Source of the DNA: an uncultured Caldimonas sp.
GTDB taxonomy: Bacteria > Pseudomonadota > Gammaproteobacteria > Burkholderiales > Burkholderiaceae
DNA: 64,000 nt
Assembly: GCF_946480305.1 (NCBI RefSeq)
Contig: NZ_CAMLJQ010000018.1
Coordinates: 1 to 64,000 of the forward strand
Direction: 5' to 3'
Program-made: the position numbers and the translations under genes
Notes under the pieces: model-generated
Told to the model about the DNA's origin: nothing
The model's input: only the letters and a program-made list of their open reading frames with translations
Database searches by the model: none
Part shown: piece after piece, positions 51,062 to 59,709 of the stretch
Numbering within the stretch: position 1 is the first letter of the stretch
Layout: each line of letters begins with the position of its first letter

Positions 51062-51636
51062 TGCGGGTGCGGGCAAGACTTGCGGCGCTCGCTGGAGCGC
51101 TTGTTGCGGCCAGCGCCGTCTACGCGGGGGCTGACTCACAACAGGAAGCTCAAGCGTTGATCGGGCTGGAGTACCAGTTGTCCACAGGAACCACCAACGG
51201 GCAAACGATCGCCGAGCACCCTTCTTGTTCCAATGTCGGAGGCACCCTGATGTGGGTCAGAGGAAAGTCCTTCGACGACTGGTCCGCGGGTGAATTCGAA
51301 TGCAAAGGCCAGCGCATCCTGCTGCTGAAGCGGCAAGTCAACGCATCAGGGGCTGCAGTGAGGTGGAGGATCGTCGATACGCAGCTCCTGCCGCCATATG
51401 CCCCCGGCTTCGACGACAAGCGCCCTTTTGCTCCGCGCTTGCACTCCACCGGCGAGTGCGCACTCGACGGCAGGACCGACACGCTCTTCTTCGTCCTGCT
51501 CCGCTGGGGAAAGCGCGAACGTGTCGACTGGCGCACGGGCATCGAGCGAGCATGGGGTTTCAATCTCGACGCCGAGCGGATCGTCCCCCTTTCGACCAGG
51601 CGCATCGTCTGCGAAAAGCCGGACCCGCTCGATTGA
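51058..51636 (+). CDS. Secreted protein overlapping the M23 gene (candidate immunity protein)
   Basis: 192 residues. An N-terminal signal peptide (ARLAALAGALVAASAVYAGA) directs it to the periplasm; the mature part has four cysteines (HPSCSNV, FECKGQ, TGECALD, RIVCEKP), likely two disulfides. No family is recognised. GGAGGA lies upstream inside the peptidase gene, and the start overlaps its stop by 4 nt, so both proteins are made together. A periplasmic partner of a signal-less cell-wall peptidase is the usual layout of type VI secretion effector-immunity pairs; this is inference. Confidence 0.65.
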   Translation: MMRVRARLAALAGALVAASAVYAGADSQQEAQALIGLEYQLSTGTTNGQTIAEHPSCSNVGGTLMWVRGKSFDDWSAGEFECKGQRILLLKRQVNASGAAVRWRIVDTQLLPPYAPGFDDKRPFAPRLHSTGECALDGRTDTLFFVLLRWGKRERVDWRTGIERAWGFNLDAERIVPLSTRRIVCEKPDPLD

Positions 51637-51640
51637 CGGG

Positions 51641-52915
51641 CTACGGGCGCTGGAAACTGGTCGTCGCAGGGCGCCCTGGCAGGTCGAGCGTCGCGGTGGC
51701 GGGCGGTGTCGTCGAGACCACCTTGCCGCCGCGCAACACCATCAGTCGGGTGGCTCGCAGACGGATCGCCTCCACCGGATCGCGCGCTTGCAGCAGCACG
51801 AGGTCGGCCTTGCAGCCCGGTGCGAGGCCATAGCCTTGCAGGCCGAGGATCCGTGCCGGTCCGGCGGTGACCGCCTCGAAGCACTGCCGCATCGCCGCCT
51901 GCGAGGTCATCTGCGCGACGTGCAGGCCCATGTGGGCGACCTCCAGCATGTCGCCCGACCCCATCCCGTACCACGGGTCCATCACGCAGTCATGGCCGAA
52001 GGCCACCTCCACACCCGCAGCCAGCAGCTCGGGCACGCGCGTCATGCCACGGCGCTTCGGGTAGGTGTCGTGCCGGCCTTGCAGCGTGATGTTGATCAGC
52101 GGGTTGGCGATCGCCGCCACGCCGGCCTCCTTGATCAGCGGGATCAGCTTGGAGACGTAGTAGTTGTCCATCGAATGCATGGACGTGAGGTGCGAGCCGG
52201 CCACTCGGCCTTGCAAGCCCAGCCGCTGCGCGTGGAACGCGAGCGTCTCGATGTGGCGCGACAGCGGGTCGTCGGATTCGTCGCAGTGCATGTCGACGCG
52301 CAGGCCACGCTCGGCAGCCAGCTCGCACAGCAGCCGCACGGATTCCGCCCCGTCGGCCATCGTGCGCTCGAAGTGCGGGATGCCGCCCACGACGTCGACG
52401 CCCATGTCGAGCGCGCGTTTCAGGTTCGCCATCGCGCCGGCGCTGCGCAGCACGCCATCCTGCGGGAAGGCCACCAGTTGCAGGTCGAGATAGGGCCGCA
52501 CTCGCTGCTTCACGTGCAGCAGGGCTTCGGCCGCCAGCAGCCTCGGGTCGCACACGTCGACGTGCGAGCGGATCGCCAGCAGCCCCTTGGCGACCGCCCA
52601 GTCGCAATACGCCAGCGCGCGGTCGACCAGCGCCTGCTGCGTGAGCTGCGGCTTCAGCTCGCCCCACAGGGAGATGCCTTCCAGCAAGGTGCCCGACTGG
52701 TTGATGCGCGGCAGGCCATAGCTGAGCGTCGAGTCCATGTGGAAATGGGCATCGACGAAGGGCGGTGTGACGAGTTGCCCCGCGGCATCGACCTCGCGTG
52801 CTGCCTGCGCGGCCAGCGCTGGCTCGACCGAGACGATCTGGCCGCCGTCGATGCCGATGTCGTTGTTTTCGCGTCCGTCGGGCAGGGTGCAGCGCCGCAG
52901 GATCAGTTCGAGCAT
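51641..52915 (-). CDS. Cytosine deaminase-type amidohydrolase
   Basis: 424 residues, TIM-barrel amidohydrolase of the CodA clade. Metal and substrate motifs: VDAHFHMDSTLSYG, IRSHVDVCDPRL, VDMHCDESDDPLSRHIETLA, GSHLTSMHSMDNYY and FGHDCVMDPWYGMG. CodA turns cytosine into uracil. It is the last gene of the URC operon, where it would feed uracil to Upp. Related enzymes deaminate isoguanine or creatinine, so the substrate rests partly on context. Confidence 0.82.
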   Translation of the reverse strand: MLELILRRCTLPDGRENNDIGIDGGQIVSVEPALAAQAAREVDAAGQLVTPPFVDAHFHMDSTLSYGLPRINQSGTLLEGISLWGELKPQLTQQALVDRALAYCDWAVAKGLLAIRSHVDVCDPRLLAAEALLHVKQRVRPYLDLQLVAFPQDGVLRSAGAMANLKRALDMGVDVVGGIPHFERTMADGAESVRLLCELAAERGLRVDMHCDESDDPLSRHIETLAFHAQRLGLQGRVAGSHLTSMHSMDNYYVSKLIPLIKEAGVAAIANPLINITLQGRHDTYPKRRGMTRVPELLAAGVEVAFGHDCVMDPWYGMGSGDMLEVAHMGLHVAQMTSQAAMRQCFEAVTAGPARILGLQGYGLAPGCKADLVLLQARDPVEAIRLRATRLMVLRGGKVVSTTPPATATLDLPGRPATTSFQRP

Positions 52916-52929
52916 GGTTCTTTTCTCCG

Positions 52930-53571
52930 TCAGTCAAGTCCGCATCCGCGCAGCATGAGCCCGAGCACATGCTGCGTGGCCTGCTCGAGATCGGCCGCAC
53001 CGAGTCGCCGTTTGCCGAGCACCGCGCACACCTGGGTCTCGAAGTCGGCGTAGGTCTGCGTCGCGGCCCAGATGGTGAAGAACAGATGCACGGGATCGAG
53101 CCGCGCCATGCGCCCTTGCGCCATCCACGCCTCGAGCACCGCGGCTTTCTCGGTCACCAGCGCTTTCAGCTCGCGGCGCAGGTAGGCGCCGATCTCGGGC
53201 GCGCCGTGCAGCACTTCGTTGGCGAACACCCGCGACGCCTCGGGCCGTGTCGCGGTGAGGTGCATCTTCGCGCGAATGTACTGCGCGAGTGCTTCACGCG
53301 GGTCGGCACCGGCATGGATGCAGTCGGTCTCGGCCAGCCACAGCGTCAGCGTGTTCGCCAGCACGGCACGATAGATCTCCTGCTTGGTGCGGAAGTAGTA
53401 GTGCAGGTTGGACTTGGGCAGACCGGCGCGTTCGGCGATCTCGGCCATCGTGGCGCCGCCGTAGCCCTTGCGCGCAAAGACGCTCTCGGCCGCCTGCAGG
53501 ATGCCGGCCTCGTTGGCCCGGCGGATGCGCCCCTTGGGCCGTTCGCAGGCATCGGCAGGGGCTGTCTTCAC
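52930..53571 (-). CDS. RutR-like TetR-family regulator
   Basis: 213 residues: helix-turn-helix [20 protein letters not shown] with the recognition segment [14 protein letters not shown], and a C-terminal domain as in RutR, the uracil/thymine-sensing repressor ([39 protein letters not shown]). It lies within the URC operon, overlapping upp by 4 nt, and a perfect palindrome of RutR type stands before the operon, so it probably represses its own operon until uracil accumulates. Confidence 0.85.
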   Translation of the reverse strand: MKTAPADACERPKGRIRRANEAGILQAAESVFARKGYGGATMAEIAERAGLPKSNLHYYFRTKQEIYRAVLANTLTLWLAETDCIHAGADPREALAQYIRAKMHLTATRPEASRVFANEVLHGAPEIGAYLRRELKALVTEKAAVLEAWMAQGRMARLDPVHLFFTIWAATQTYADFETQVCAVLGKRRLGAADLEQATQHVLGLMLRGCGLD

Positions 53572-54194
53572 TTGGTGCCGAACATGCGGTCACCGGCATC
53601 GCCGAGCCCCGGCACGATGTAGCCATGCTCGTTCAAGCGCTCGTCGACGGCGGCAAGCGTGAGCGGCACGTCGGGGTGCGCCGCCTGCACCGCCTTCACC
53701 CCTTCCGGCGAGCCGAGCAGGCACACCAGCTTGAGGCTGCTGACGCCGACCTCCTTCAACCGGCTCAACGCGGCAATGGCTGAATTGCCGGTCGCGAGCA
53801 TCGGATCGACCACGATCACCAGGCGGTCCTGGATGTCGTCCGGCACCTTGAAGTAGTACTCCACCGGCTCCAGCGTTTCAGGGTCGCGGTACAAGCCGAT
53901 GTGGCCCACGCGTGCGCCGGGCAACAGGTCGATCATGCCGTCGAGCATGCCGTTGCCGGCCCTCAGGATGGAGACGAGGCACAGCTTCTTGCCACTGATG
54001 ACCGGCGAGCGGCACGAAGCCACCGGCGTCTTGATGTCGATCAGCTCCGTGCTGAGGTCGCGCGTGACCTCATAGGCCAACATGGACGCGATCTCGCGCA
54101 CCAGGCGGCGAAAGTTGTCGGTGGTGGTGTCCTCGCTGCGCACGTAGGTCAGCTTGTGCTGCAGCAGCGGGTGGTCGACGACGTGGACGCTCAT
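53568..54194 (-). CDS. upp: Uracil phosphoribosyltransferase
   Basis: Makes UMP from uracil and PRPP. 208 residues: [32 protein letters not shown] and the PRPP loop [20 protein letters not shown], then the uracil-binding C-terminus [19 protein letters not shown]. In the URC pathway a Upp-type enzyme (URC6 role) channels uracil into degradation, so this copy may be catabolic rather than salvage. Confidence 0.94.
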   Translation of the reverse strand: MSVHVVDHPLLQHKLTYVRSEDTTTDNFRRLVREIASMLAYEVTRDLSTELIDIKTPVASCRSPVISGKKLCLVSILRAGNGMLDGMIDLLPGARVGHIGLYRDPETLEPVEYYFKVPDDIQDRLVIVVDPMLATGNSAIAALSRLKEVGVSSLKLVCLLGSPEGVKAVQAAHPDVPLTLAAVDERLNEHGYIVPGLGDAGDRMFGTK

Positions 54195-54215
54195 GTTCGC
54201 TCCTTTTCATCAAGA

Positions 54216-55472
54216 TCAGAAGACCGTGCCATCGCTGGCCATGTTCACCGGCGGCCCACCCCCGGCACGGCGCTCGGCGGCAATGCGCCGGCCGGCCGAC
54301 CAGATGCCGCCTTCGAGCACACGTGCGAGCGGGAAAGCCGCGGCGTCGAGGCCCAGGCGGTCGCGCACCAGCGTCGCGACGCGGTCGAGCGCGATCACGG
54401 TCGCGGCACGCCACTCGACGATGGCCGTCTCATCGACGGTGTGCCGCACGGCGAAGAACGATGCGTCGCGCGGGCGCAGCAGTTCGAGATCGAGCAGCAG
54501 CCCACCGTTGCGGTATTCGGGCAGCCCGGTCAATGCGTCCAGCCCGGTCACGGTGAGACCGGCGTCTTCAAGCGGCTCCAGCAGCGAGTAGGTGAGCCAC
54601 TGCGTCAGCTTGTGGAAGGGCACAAGACCGTCGGTTGCGCCCGGGTGGTGCCAGCAGTCGCCGAGCGGCACGCCTTGCAACGACACCCGCCCCGGCCAGA
54701 CAGGGCCCAATGCGCGCAGCAGGGTCGCAAGCACGAAGCCGGCCTCGATGTGCCCATCGCGCGCATGCAGCAGCAGGTAGTCGAGCAGATGACCCAGGCG
54801 GGCCGGGGTGCCGAACACGATCGGCGTCGCATGCGCGACCTCGCCCAACCGCCGCAACAGGGCCAGCCGGCCCTCAAGCCCCACGAGCGGGTTGTCGGAA
54901 CGCACCTGGAAGGCGCTCGCCAGCACGTCGGCCCGCAGGTGCGCCAGCGCAACGGCATCGCTGCGCAGCGGGTGTTCTGCAGTCCGCGCCGACAGCGCCC
55001 CGGACGCGAAGAGCGCGAGACTCGCCACCCCCAGCCCCTCCGAACGCGCAAGTGTCACGCCGTTCGCCGTGTCGACATAGCGCCAGTCCGGCCCTGCACC
55101 GGCATCCAGCAACACGCTGGGAATCACGAGGTCGATGCGCACGCGCGCCTGCTCCAGCGCATCGAGCTGCACCGTGCGCTTCAGCGCGCCCCAGCGATCG
55201 ATGCCGCCCGCCTCGAAGTGTCGCCAGCGGCTGTGGTACGGCACGTGCAGGTCCGGGTAGTTTCGGCGGATCGTGTCGGTCACGTAGTCGGCCACCGACT
55301 GCAGCCGTTCGGGGTGCCAGGTGAAGTGCGGTGACTGGCCGGCCTCGACATGCGCCATCACCTCGCTGCACCGCTGGCGCACCGCCTCGGCCGTCAACAG
55401 GGCCGAGGCCGGATGCGTCTCCGGCACAGGCGTGTGCCAGCCGGGCGCGTGCGAATACGGCAGCTCGCTCAT
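54216..55472 (-). CDS. URC4/Urg3 family protein (DUF1688)
   Basis: 418 residues. Family landmarks: TWHPERLQSVADYVTDTIRR, PYHSRWRHFEAGGIDRW and WLTYSLLEPLEDAGLTVTGL with GLPEYRNGGLLLDLELL. URC4 is essential in the fungal URC uracil-catabolic pathway through ribosylurea, but its reaction has not been clear to me. ATGA overlap with the upstream URC1 gene and 21 nt to upp. Confidence 0.85.
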   Translation of the reverse strand: MSELPYSHAPGWHTPVPETHPASALLTAEAVRQRCSEVMAHVEAGQSPHFTWHPERLQSVADYVTDTIRRNYPDLHVPYHSRWRHFEAGGIDRWGALKRTVQLDALEQARVRIDLVIPSVLLDAGAGPDWRYVDTANGVTLARSEGLGVASLALFASGALSARTAEHPLRSDAVALAHLRADVLASAFQVRSDNPLVGLEGRLALLRRLGEVAHATPIVFGTPARLGHLLDYLLLHARDGHIEAGFVLATLLRALGPVWPGRVSLQGVPLGDCWHHPGATDGLVPFHKLTQWLTYSLLEPLEDAGLTVTGLDALTGLPEYRNGGLLLDLELLRPRDASFFAVRHTVDETAIVEWRAATVIALDRVATLVRDRLGLDAAAFPLARVLEGGIWSAGRRIAAERRAGGGPPVNMASDGTVF

Positions 55473-56707
55473 TCTTCGAGCCCCCGCCCCTTGGGCTGCG
55501 CAAGCTCGGTTGCATCGGGCGTGTAGTGCGAGAAGTAGCCGGCCGCCTTCTTGGCGTCCATCTCCACCCGTGCATCCGCGGGAATCAGCTCATCGGGAAT
55601 CGGCACGCGCTCCACCACCTCGATGCCCTGCGCGGCCAGTGCGCCGTGCTTCATGTTGCTCATCGAGGCCCAGCGGTCGATGCGCGTGATGCCGAGCCAG
55701 TGAAAGACGTCCGGCATCAGCTCCTGGAAGCGCATGTCCTGCACGCCGGCCACGCATTCGGTGCGCTCGAAGTAGGTCTCGGCGCGGTCGCCGCCCGTCT
55801 GCCGCTTGCGCGCGTTGTAGACGAGGAACTTGGTCACCTCGCCGAGCGCGCGGCCTTCCTTGCGGTTGTAGACCACCAGCCCGACGCCGCCCTGCTGGGC
55901 CATCTCGATGCACACCTCGATGCCGTGCGCCAGGTAGGGGCGGCAGGTGCAGATGTCGGAGCCGAACACGTCGGAGCCGTTGCATTCGTCGTGCACCCGG
56001 CAGGCCACGCGCGTCTCGGGCTTGCCGAGCTGGGCCACGTCGCCGAAGAAGTACAGCGTCATGCCGCCGATCGGCGGCAGGAAGACCTTCAGGTCGCTGC
56101 GCGTCACCAGCTCGGGAAACATGCCGGCAGTCTGCTCGAACAGGCTGCGGCGCAGCGCGCTTTCCTTGATGCCGAAGCGCTTGGCAAGGCCCGGCAGGTA
56201 CCACACCGGGTCGATGGCTGCCTTGGTGACGCGCACGTCGCCGTTGGCCTGCAGGATCTCGCCGTCAGGGTGCAGGCGGCCGGCGATGACGGCGGCGCGC
56301 AGCTCCGGCATGTTGATGTGGGCCTTGGTCACGGCGATCGTCGGGCGGATGTCCATGCCGGCGGCGATGCGGTCGGCGAATGCCGACGACACCATGTGGC
56401 CCCAGGGGTCGAGCGAGACGATCTTGTCCGGGTCGGCCCACTGCGGGTGCGGCCCGATCGCCTCGGCCGGTGCCGTGTTGGTGAAGTCCGGCCGGTGGTC
56501 GCGCTGCAGCTGGCCTGAAGCCACTGCGAGGGCGCGGTACACCGCGTAGGCACCCGAATGGGAGCCGATCGCGTTGCGGTGCACCGGGTTGGTGAGGCTG
56601 GCGACGATGGGCCCGCGCTCGGCCGGTGTGGGCGCACCCCACTGGATGCCGGACGCCGCAGCCTCCCCCTTGCGCGGGTGCGAGGTCAACACGATGTGGG
56701 CGGACAT
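55469..56707 (-). CDS. URC1-type GTP cyclohydrolase II paralogue
   Basis: 412 residues. The C-terminal half keeps the GTP cyclohydrolase II zinc cysteines as C-x10-C-x-C (ECNGSDVFGSDICTCRP) and GGVGLVVYNRKEGRALGEV, while the N-terminal part (GAYAVYRALAVASGQLQRDH) is specific to the URC1 clade, which opens the pyrimidine ring of a uracil nucleotide rather than starting riboflavin synthesis. GAGGAG precedes the ATG at 56707. First gene of the operon. Confidence 0.87.
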   Translation of the reverse strand: MSAHIVLTSHPRKGEAAASGIQWGAPTPAERGPIVASLTNPVHRNAIGSHSGAYAVYRALAVASGQLQRDHRPDFTNTAPAEAIGPHPQWADPDKIVSLDPWGHMVSSAFADRIAAGMDIRPTIAVTKAHINMPELRAAVIAGRLHPDGEILQANGDVRVTKAAIDPVWYLPGLAKRFGIKESALRRSLFEQTAGMFPELVTRSDLKVFLPPIGGMTLYFFGDVAQLGKPETRVACRVHDECNGSDVFGSDICTCRPYLAHGIEVCIEMAQQGGVGLVVYNRKEGRALGEVTKFLVYNARKRQTGGDRAETYFERTECVAGVQDMRFQELMPDVFHWLGITRIDRWASMSNMKHGALAAQGIEVVERVPIPDELIPADARVEMDAKKAAGYFSHYTPDATELAQPKGRGLEE

Positions 56708-56730
56708 GGCAGGCTCCTCGGCGGTCGTCA

Positions 56731-56754
56731 AAAGTTGACCGTTCGGTCAACTTT
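56731..56754. promoter_or_regulatory. RutR-type operator of the URC operon
   Basis: AAAGTTGACCG-TT-CGGTCAACTTT, a perfect 11+2+11 palindrome. Its core TTGACC-N4-GGTCAA matches the E. coli RutR site (TTGACCAnnTGGTCAA) apart from the A/T pair flanking the spacer. It lies 23 nt upstream of the first start codon and contains a TTGACC -35-like element on each strand. Confidence 0.8.
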
Positions 56755-56930
56755 GCGCCGTTGAAGCGATTTGCGTGCCAGCAGAAACCCGAACTCCGCA
56801 CGCGCTCCTGCCCAAAAATGCCTGCCCCGCCAAGCATTCCCCGACGCGCCGCGGGAACAACGCGTCCACCCAAGGGTGAGCACAGAGCCACCGCTATGAT
56901 GGTCAGCTTTTGTGCCACCCGAAGTCCGAG

Positions 56931-57533
56931 ATGCCGCCACTGCCTCCCATCGTCAAGACGCTGCTGCTCGTGAACGTCGCCGCCTTCTGCATCGACGCCA
57001 TCCTGGGGCCGGTGCTGATGCGCTGGCTGGCACTGTGGCCGGTGGGCAGCGGGCTTTTCATGCCCTGGCAGACGGTCACGTATGCCTTCCTGCACGGCAG
57101 CATCGGCCACCTGTTCTTCAACATGCTGGGCCTGTGGATGTTCGGCAGCGAGCTGGAGCGCCTGTGGGGTGAAAAGCGCTTCATGCAGTTCTATGCCGCC
57201 AGCGTGCTGACCGCAGCGGCCGCTCAACTGGCGGTGACCTTCTTTGCCGGCTCGCCCTACCCGACCGTCGGCGCCTCTGGTGGCCTGTTCGGCCTGCTGC
57301 TTGCCTACGGCATGCTGTTCCCGAACCGGACGATCATGCCGCTGTTCCCGCCCATTCCGATGAAGGCCAAGGTCTTCGTCGCGATCTACGGCGGTCTCGA
57401 GCTCTTTTTCGGCGTCACCGGCACGGTGTCCGGCATCGCGCACTTCGCCCACCTGGGAGGCATGCTGGGTGGCTTCCTGATGATCCGCTACTGGCGCGGC
57501 CAACCGCCGTTCAGCGGCCGCCGCCGGTTCTGA
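56931..57533 (+). CDS. Rhomboid-family intramembrane serine protease
   Basis: 200 residues, six membrane segments. Catalytic serine in TVGASGGLFGLLLAYGMLF, catalytic histidine in IAHFAHLGGMLGG, and the N-terminal HLFFNMLGLWMFGSELE (HxxxN) motif. ATG at 56931 is used; TATGAT at 56895-56900 is a possible -10. Substrates unknown. Confidence 0.9.
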   Translation: MPPLPPIVKTLLLVNVAAFCIDAILGPVLMRWLALWPVGSGLFMPWQTVTYAFLHGSIGHLFFNMLGLWMFGSELERLWGEKRFMQFYAASVLTAAAAQLAVTFFAGSPYPTVGASGGLFGLLLAYGMLFPNRTIMPLFPPIPMKAKVFVAIYGGLELFFGVTGTVSGIAHFAHLGGMLGGFLMIRYWRGQPPFSGRRRF

Positions 57534-57591
57534 GCTGCGCGCCAGCGCGGGCGCTTTCCCCTGCAGCAAGCTCGGGCAAGGTGAACGCGCG

Positions 57592-58686
57592 ATGCTCTGG
57601 CATCCGCCGTTGCCGGGGTGCGCCATGTCCGTCCTGCCCGCCTCCTCCCGCCTGCTGCACGCTGTGCGGCTGCATGCGATCGTGATCCTGGCCGCGGCCC
57701 TTGCTGCGGGCACAAGCTGGGGGCAGCCCCCTACCGCGCCGAACGACGAGGCGGCCGTGGCCGAGCAGGCGCGCGTGCTGAAGCAACTGAACGCCACCGT
57801 GGTCGGCGTGCGATCGCTCGCCACACCCGGGGCGCGCTCGATCGACACGCTCGGTCGGCTGCGGCATGGCTCGGGCGTCGTGATCGACGCCGACGGCCTG
57901 GTGCTCACGATCGGCTATCTCATCCTTGAAGCGGAAAAGGTGGACCTGCTGTTGCCCGATGGCCGCGAACTGCCCAGCCGGGTCATCGCGTACGACATCG
58001 CCACCGGCTTCGGACTCGTGCAACCGCTGATCCCGCACCATCTCTCGCCGGCGCCCCTCGGCTCTTCCGGCGGCATCGACGAGAGCGCGCCGCACGTCGT
58101 GGCCAGCGGGGGCGAGTCGGGTGCGATGAGCGTGGCCCAGGTGGTGTCGCAGCGCGCCTATTCGGGCTACTGGGAATATCACATCGAGGGCGCGATCTTC
58201 ACCATTCCGCCACGGCCCGATCACAGTGGTGCCGGCCTGTTCAACGCCCGCGGCGAGCTGTTGGGCATAGGCTCGTTGCTGGTCACCGATGCGGCTGGCC
58301 CGGGCCGGCAGGTGCCGGGCAACATGTTCGTGCCGGTCGACCTGCTGAAGCCCGTGCTGGGCGAACTGCGCGAGCGCGGCACGTCCCGCCCCAGCACGCG
58401 TGCCTGGCTGGGCGTGAACTGCGTCGAGCACCAGGGCCTCGTGCGCGTGGTGAAGGTGAACGCCGAAAGCCCGGCCGAGGCCGCCGGTCTGCAACCGGGC
58501 GACGTGATCCTCAAGCTGGACGGCGAACCGGTCGGCAACCTGGCCGCGTTCTACAAGAAGCTGTGGGACAGCGCTCAGCCCGAGCGGGAAGTGACGCTGG
58601 AAGTGGGTCGCGGCCCCGACGTGCAGACGCTGAAGGCGCTCACCGTCGACCGCATGACGACCCTGCGCCGCTCGGTCGGGATCTGA
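57592..58686 (+). CDS. DegP/S1C-like protein with lost catalytic residues, plus PDZ domain
   Basis: 364 residues: signal peptide (VILAAALAAGTSWGQ), trypsin-like domain, one PDZ domain (AWLGVNCVEHQGLVRVVKVN, GLQPGDVILKLDGEPV). Where active family members have TNNHV with the catalytic His, this reads LVLTIGYLIL; the Asp motif reads AYDIATGFGLVQP without the usual acidic triad residue; the Ser motif is DHSGAGLFN, with Ser kept. It should therefore be proteolytically dead, acting as a chaperone or binding protein. ATG at 57592 has AAGGTGA upstream; 57625 is the alternative. Confidence 0.8.
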   Translation: MLWHPPLPGCAMSVLPASSRLLHAVRLHAIVILAAALAAGTSWGQPPTAPNDEAAVAEQARVLKQLNATVVGVRSLATPGARSIDTLGRLRHGSGVVIDADGLVLTIGYLILEAEKVDLLLPDGRELPSRVIAYDIATGFGLVQPLIPHHLSPAPLGSSGGIDESAPHVVASGGESGAMSVAQVVSQRAYSGYWEYHIEGAIFTIPPRPDHSGAGLFNARGELLGIGSLLVTDAAGPGRQVPGNMFVPVDLLKPVLGELRERGTSRPSTRAWLGVNCVEHQGLVRVVKVNAESPAEAAGLQPGDVILKLDGEPVGNLAAFYKKLWDSAQPEREVTLEVGRGPDVQTLKALTVDRMTTLRRSVGI

Positions 58687-58708
58687 TCCCGCGGGCAAGC
58701 ACTCGGCG

Positions 58709-59605
58709 CTACGGCGCCAACCCTTCGCGCACGGTCGGATGACGCAGCTTCAGCCTCAGTTCACGCTTGAGGCGCTCGTTGCGCAGCCGACGCGACTCGC
58801 TCATGAACGACAGTTGCACCGGCGAAAACTGCCGCGCCGCCTCGGCACGTGCAATGCGCGGCGGGCGGGGTAGCCCGCACAGGTCGGCGGCCAGGTCGAA
58901 GTAGTCGCCCATCTTCAACGCGGTGTCGTCGCTGGCATGCACCACCCGCTGCGGCAGCCCGCGCACCAGCGCCGCCACGCAGGCGCGCGCCAGGTCGTCC
59001 GCATGGATGTGGTTGGTGTAGACGTCGTCGGCCGCATCGAGCACCGGCGTGCCGCGCAACAACCGCTCGCGCGGGTGCCCGCCCGGTCGGTCGCTCGCAT
59101 AGATGCCCGGAATGCGCAGCACCGTCACGCGCACGCCGCACGCGCGCCCGAACCAGCGCAGCCGGTCTTCCGCATCGACGCGGCGCCTCGCCCTGTCGGT
59201 GGCAGGCGCGACCGCGCGGGTTTCGTCGAAACACGCCCCGCCCGCATCGCCATAGACCCCGGTGGTGCTGCCGTACACCAGCCGGCGCACACGGCCCTTG
59301 CGGGCCAGCGCCTGTACCAGCGCCGCGGTTCGAAGGTCCCTCACGCCGCTCGACTGAGGCGGGGCGAGGTGGAGCACCGCATCGGCCAACCCCGCCAGCC
59401 GGCCGAGCGTGACGGGTGCGTCGAGGTCGCCCACCACGGGCACGGCCCCCAGGGCACGCAGCTCGTGCGCGCGTTCGGGTCTCGACGTGAGCGCAAACAC
59501 CCGCCATCGGCGGCCAAGCAGGCGCAGCACGCGCATGCCGACATCGCCGCAGCCGACGATGAGCAAACGGGGGCGGCGCAACGGGGTAGGGGCAGGCAGG
59601 GTCAT
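58709..59605 (-). CDS. NAD(P)-dependent epimerase/reductase (YeeZ-like SDR)
   Basis: 298-residue extended short-chain dehydrogenase: dinucleotide loop LLIVGCGDVGMRVLRLLGRR, VLHLAPPQSSGVRD, VYGSTTGVYGD, and YTNHIHADDLARACVAAL. The catalytic Tyr-x3-Lys is replaced (VYGDAGGACFD region and ARRRVDAEDRL lack a clear YxxxK), as in YeeZ-type proteins. Substrate unknown. Confidence 0.8.
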   Translation of the reverse strand: MTLPAPTPLRRPRLLIVGCGDVGMRVLRLLGRRWRVFALTSRPERAHELRALGAVPVVGDLDAPVTLGRLAGLADAVLHLAPPQSSGVRDLRTAALVQALARKGRVRRLVYGSTTGVYGDAGGACFDETRAVAPATDRARRRVDAEDRLRWFGRACGVRVTVLRIPGIYASDRPGGHPRERLLRGTPVLDAADDVYTNHIHADDLARACVAALVRGLPQRVVHASDDTALKMGDYFDLAADLCGLPRPPRIARAEAARQFSPVQLSFMSESRRLRNERLKRELRLKLRHPTVREGLAP

Positions 59606-59709
59606 GGCAGGACGGCCGGCCCGGCGTCGGGCCTTTGCAACCGGGGCAAAATGTCGGGTTTCGCAGTGTATGGGCCAGGCATCGTGCCAGCCTTTCAGGA
59701 GAGCTTCCC

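Noticed and set aside
50510..51636. A full type VI secretion locus
   Set aside because: No vgrG, hcp, PAAR or tss gene is in the window; the M23 pair is reported only as an orphan candidate.
49519..51640. Genomic-island boundaries with a duplicated tRNA-Leu 3' end (att sites)
   Set aside because: I looked for a second copy of the tRNA 3' segment (GGTTCGAGTCCGGCTCTGG) around the lower-GC islet and found none, and there is no integrase gene. Transfer is inferred only from composition.
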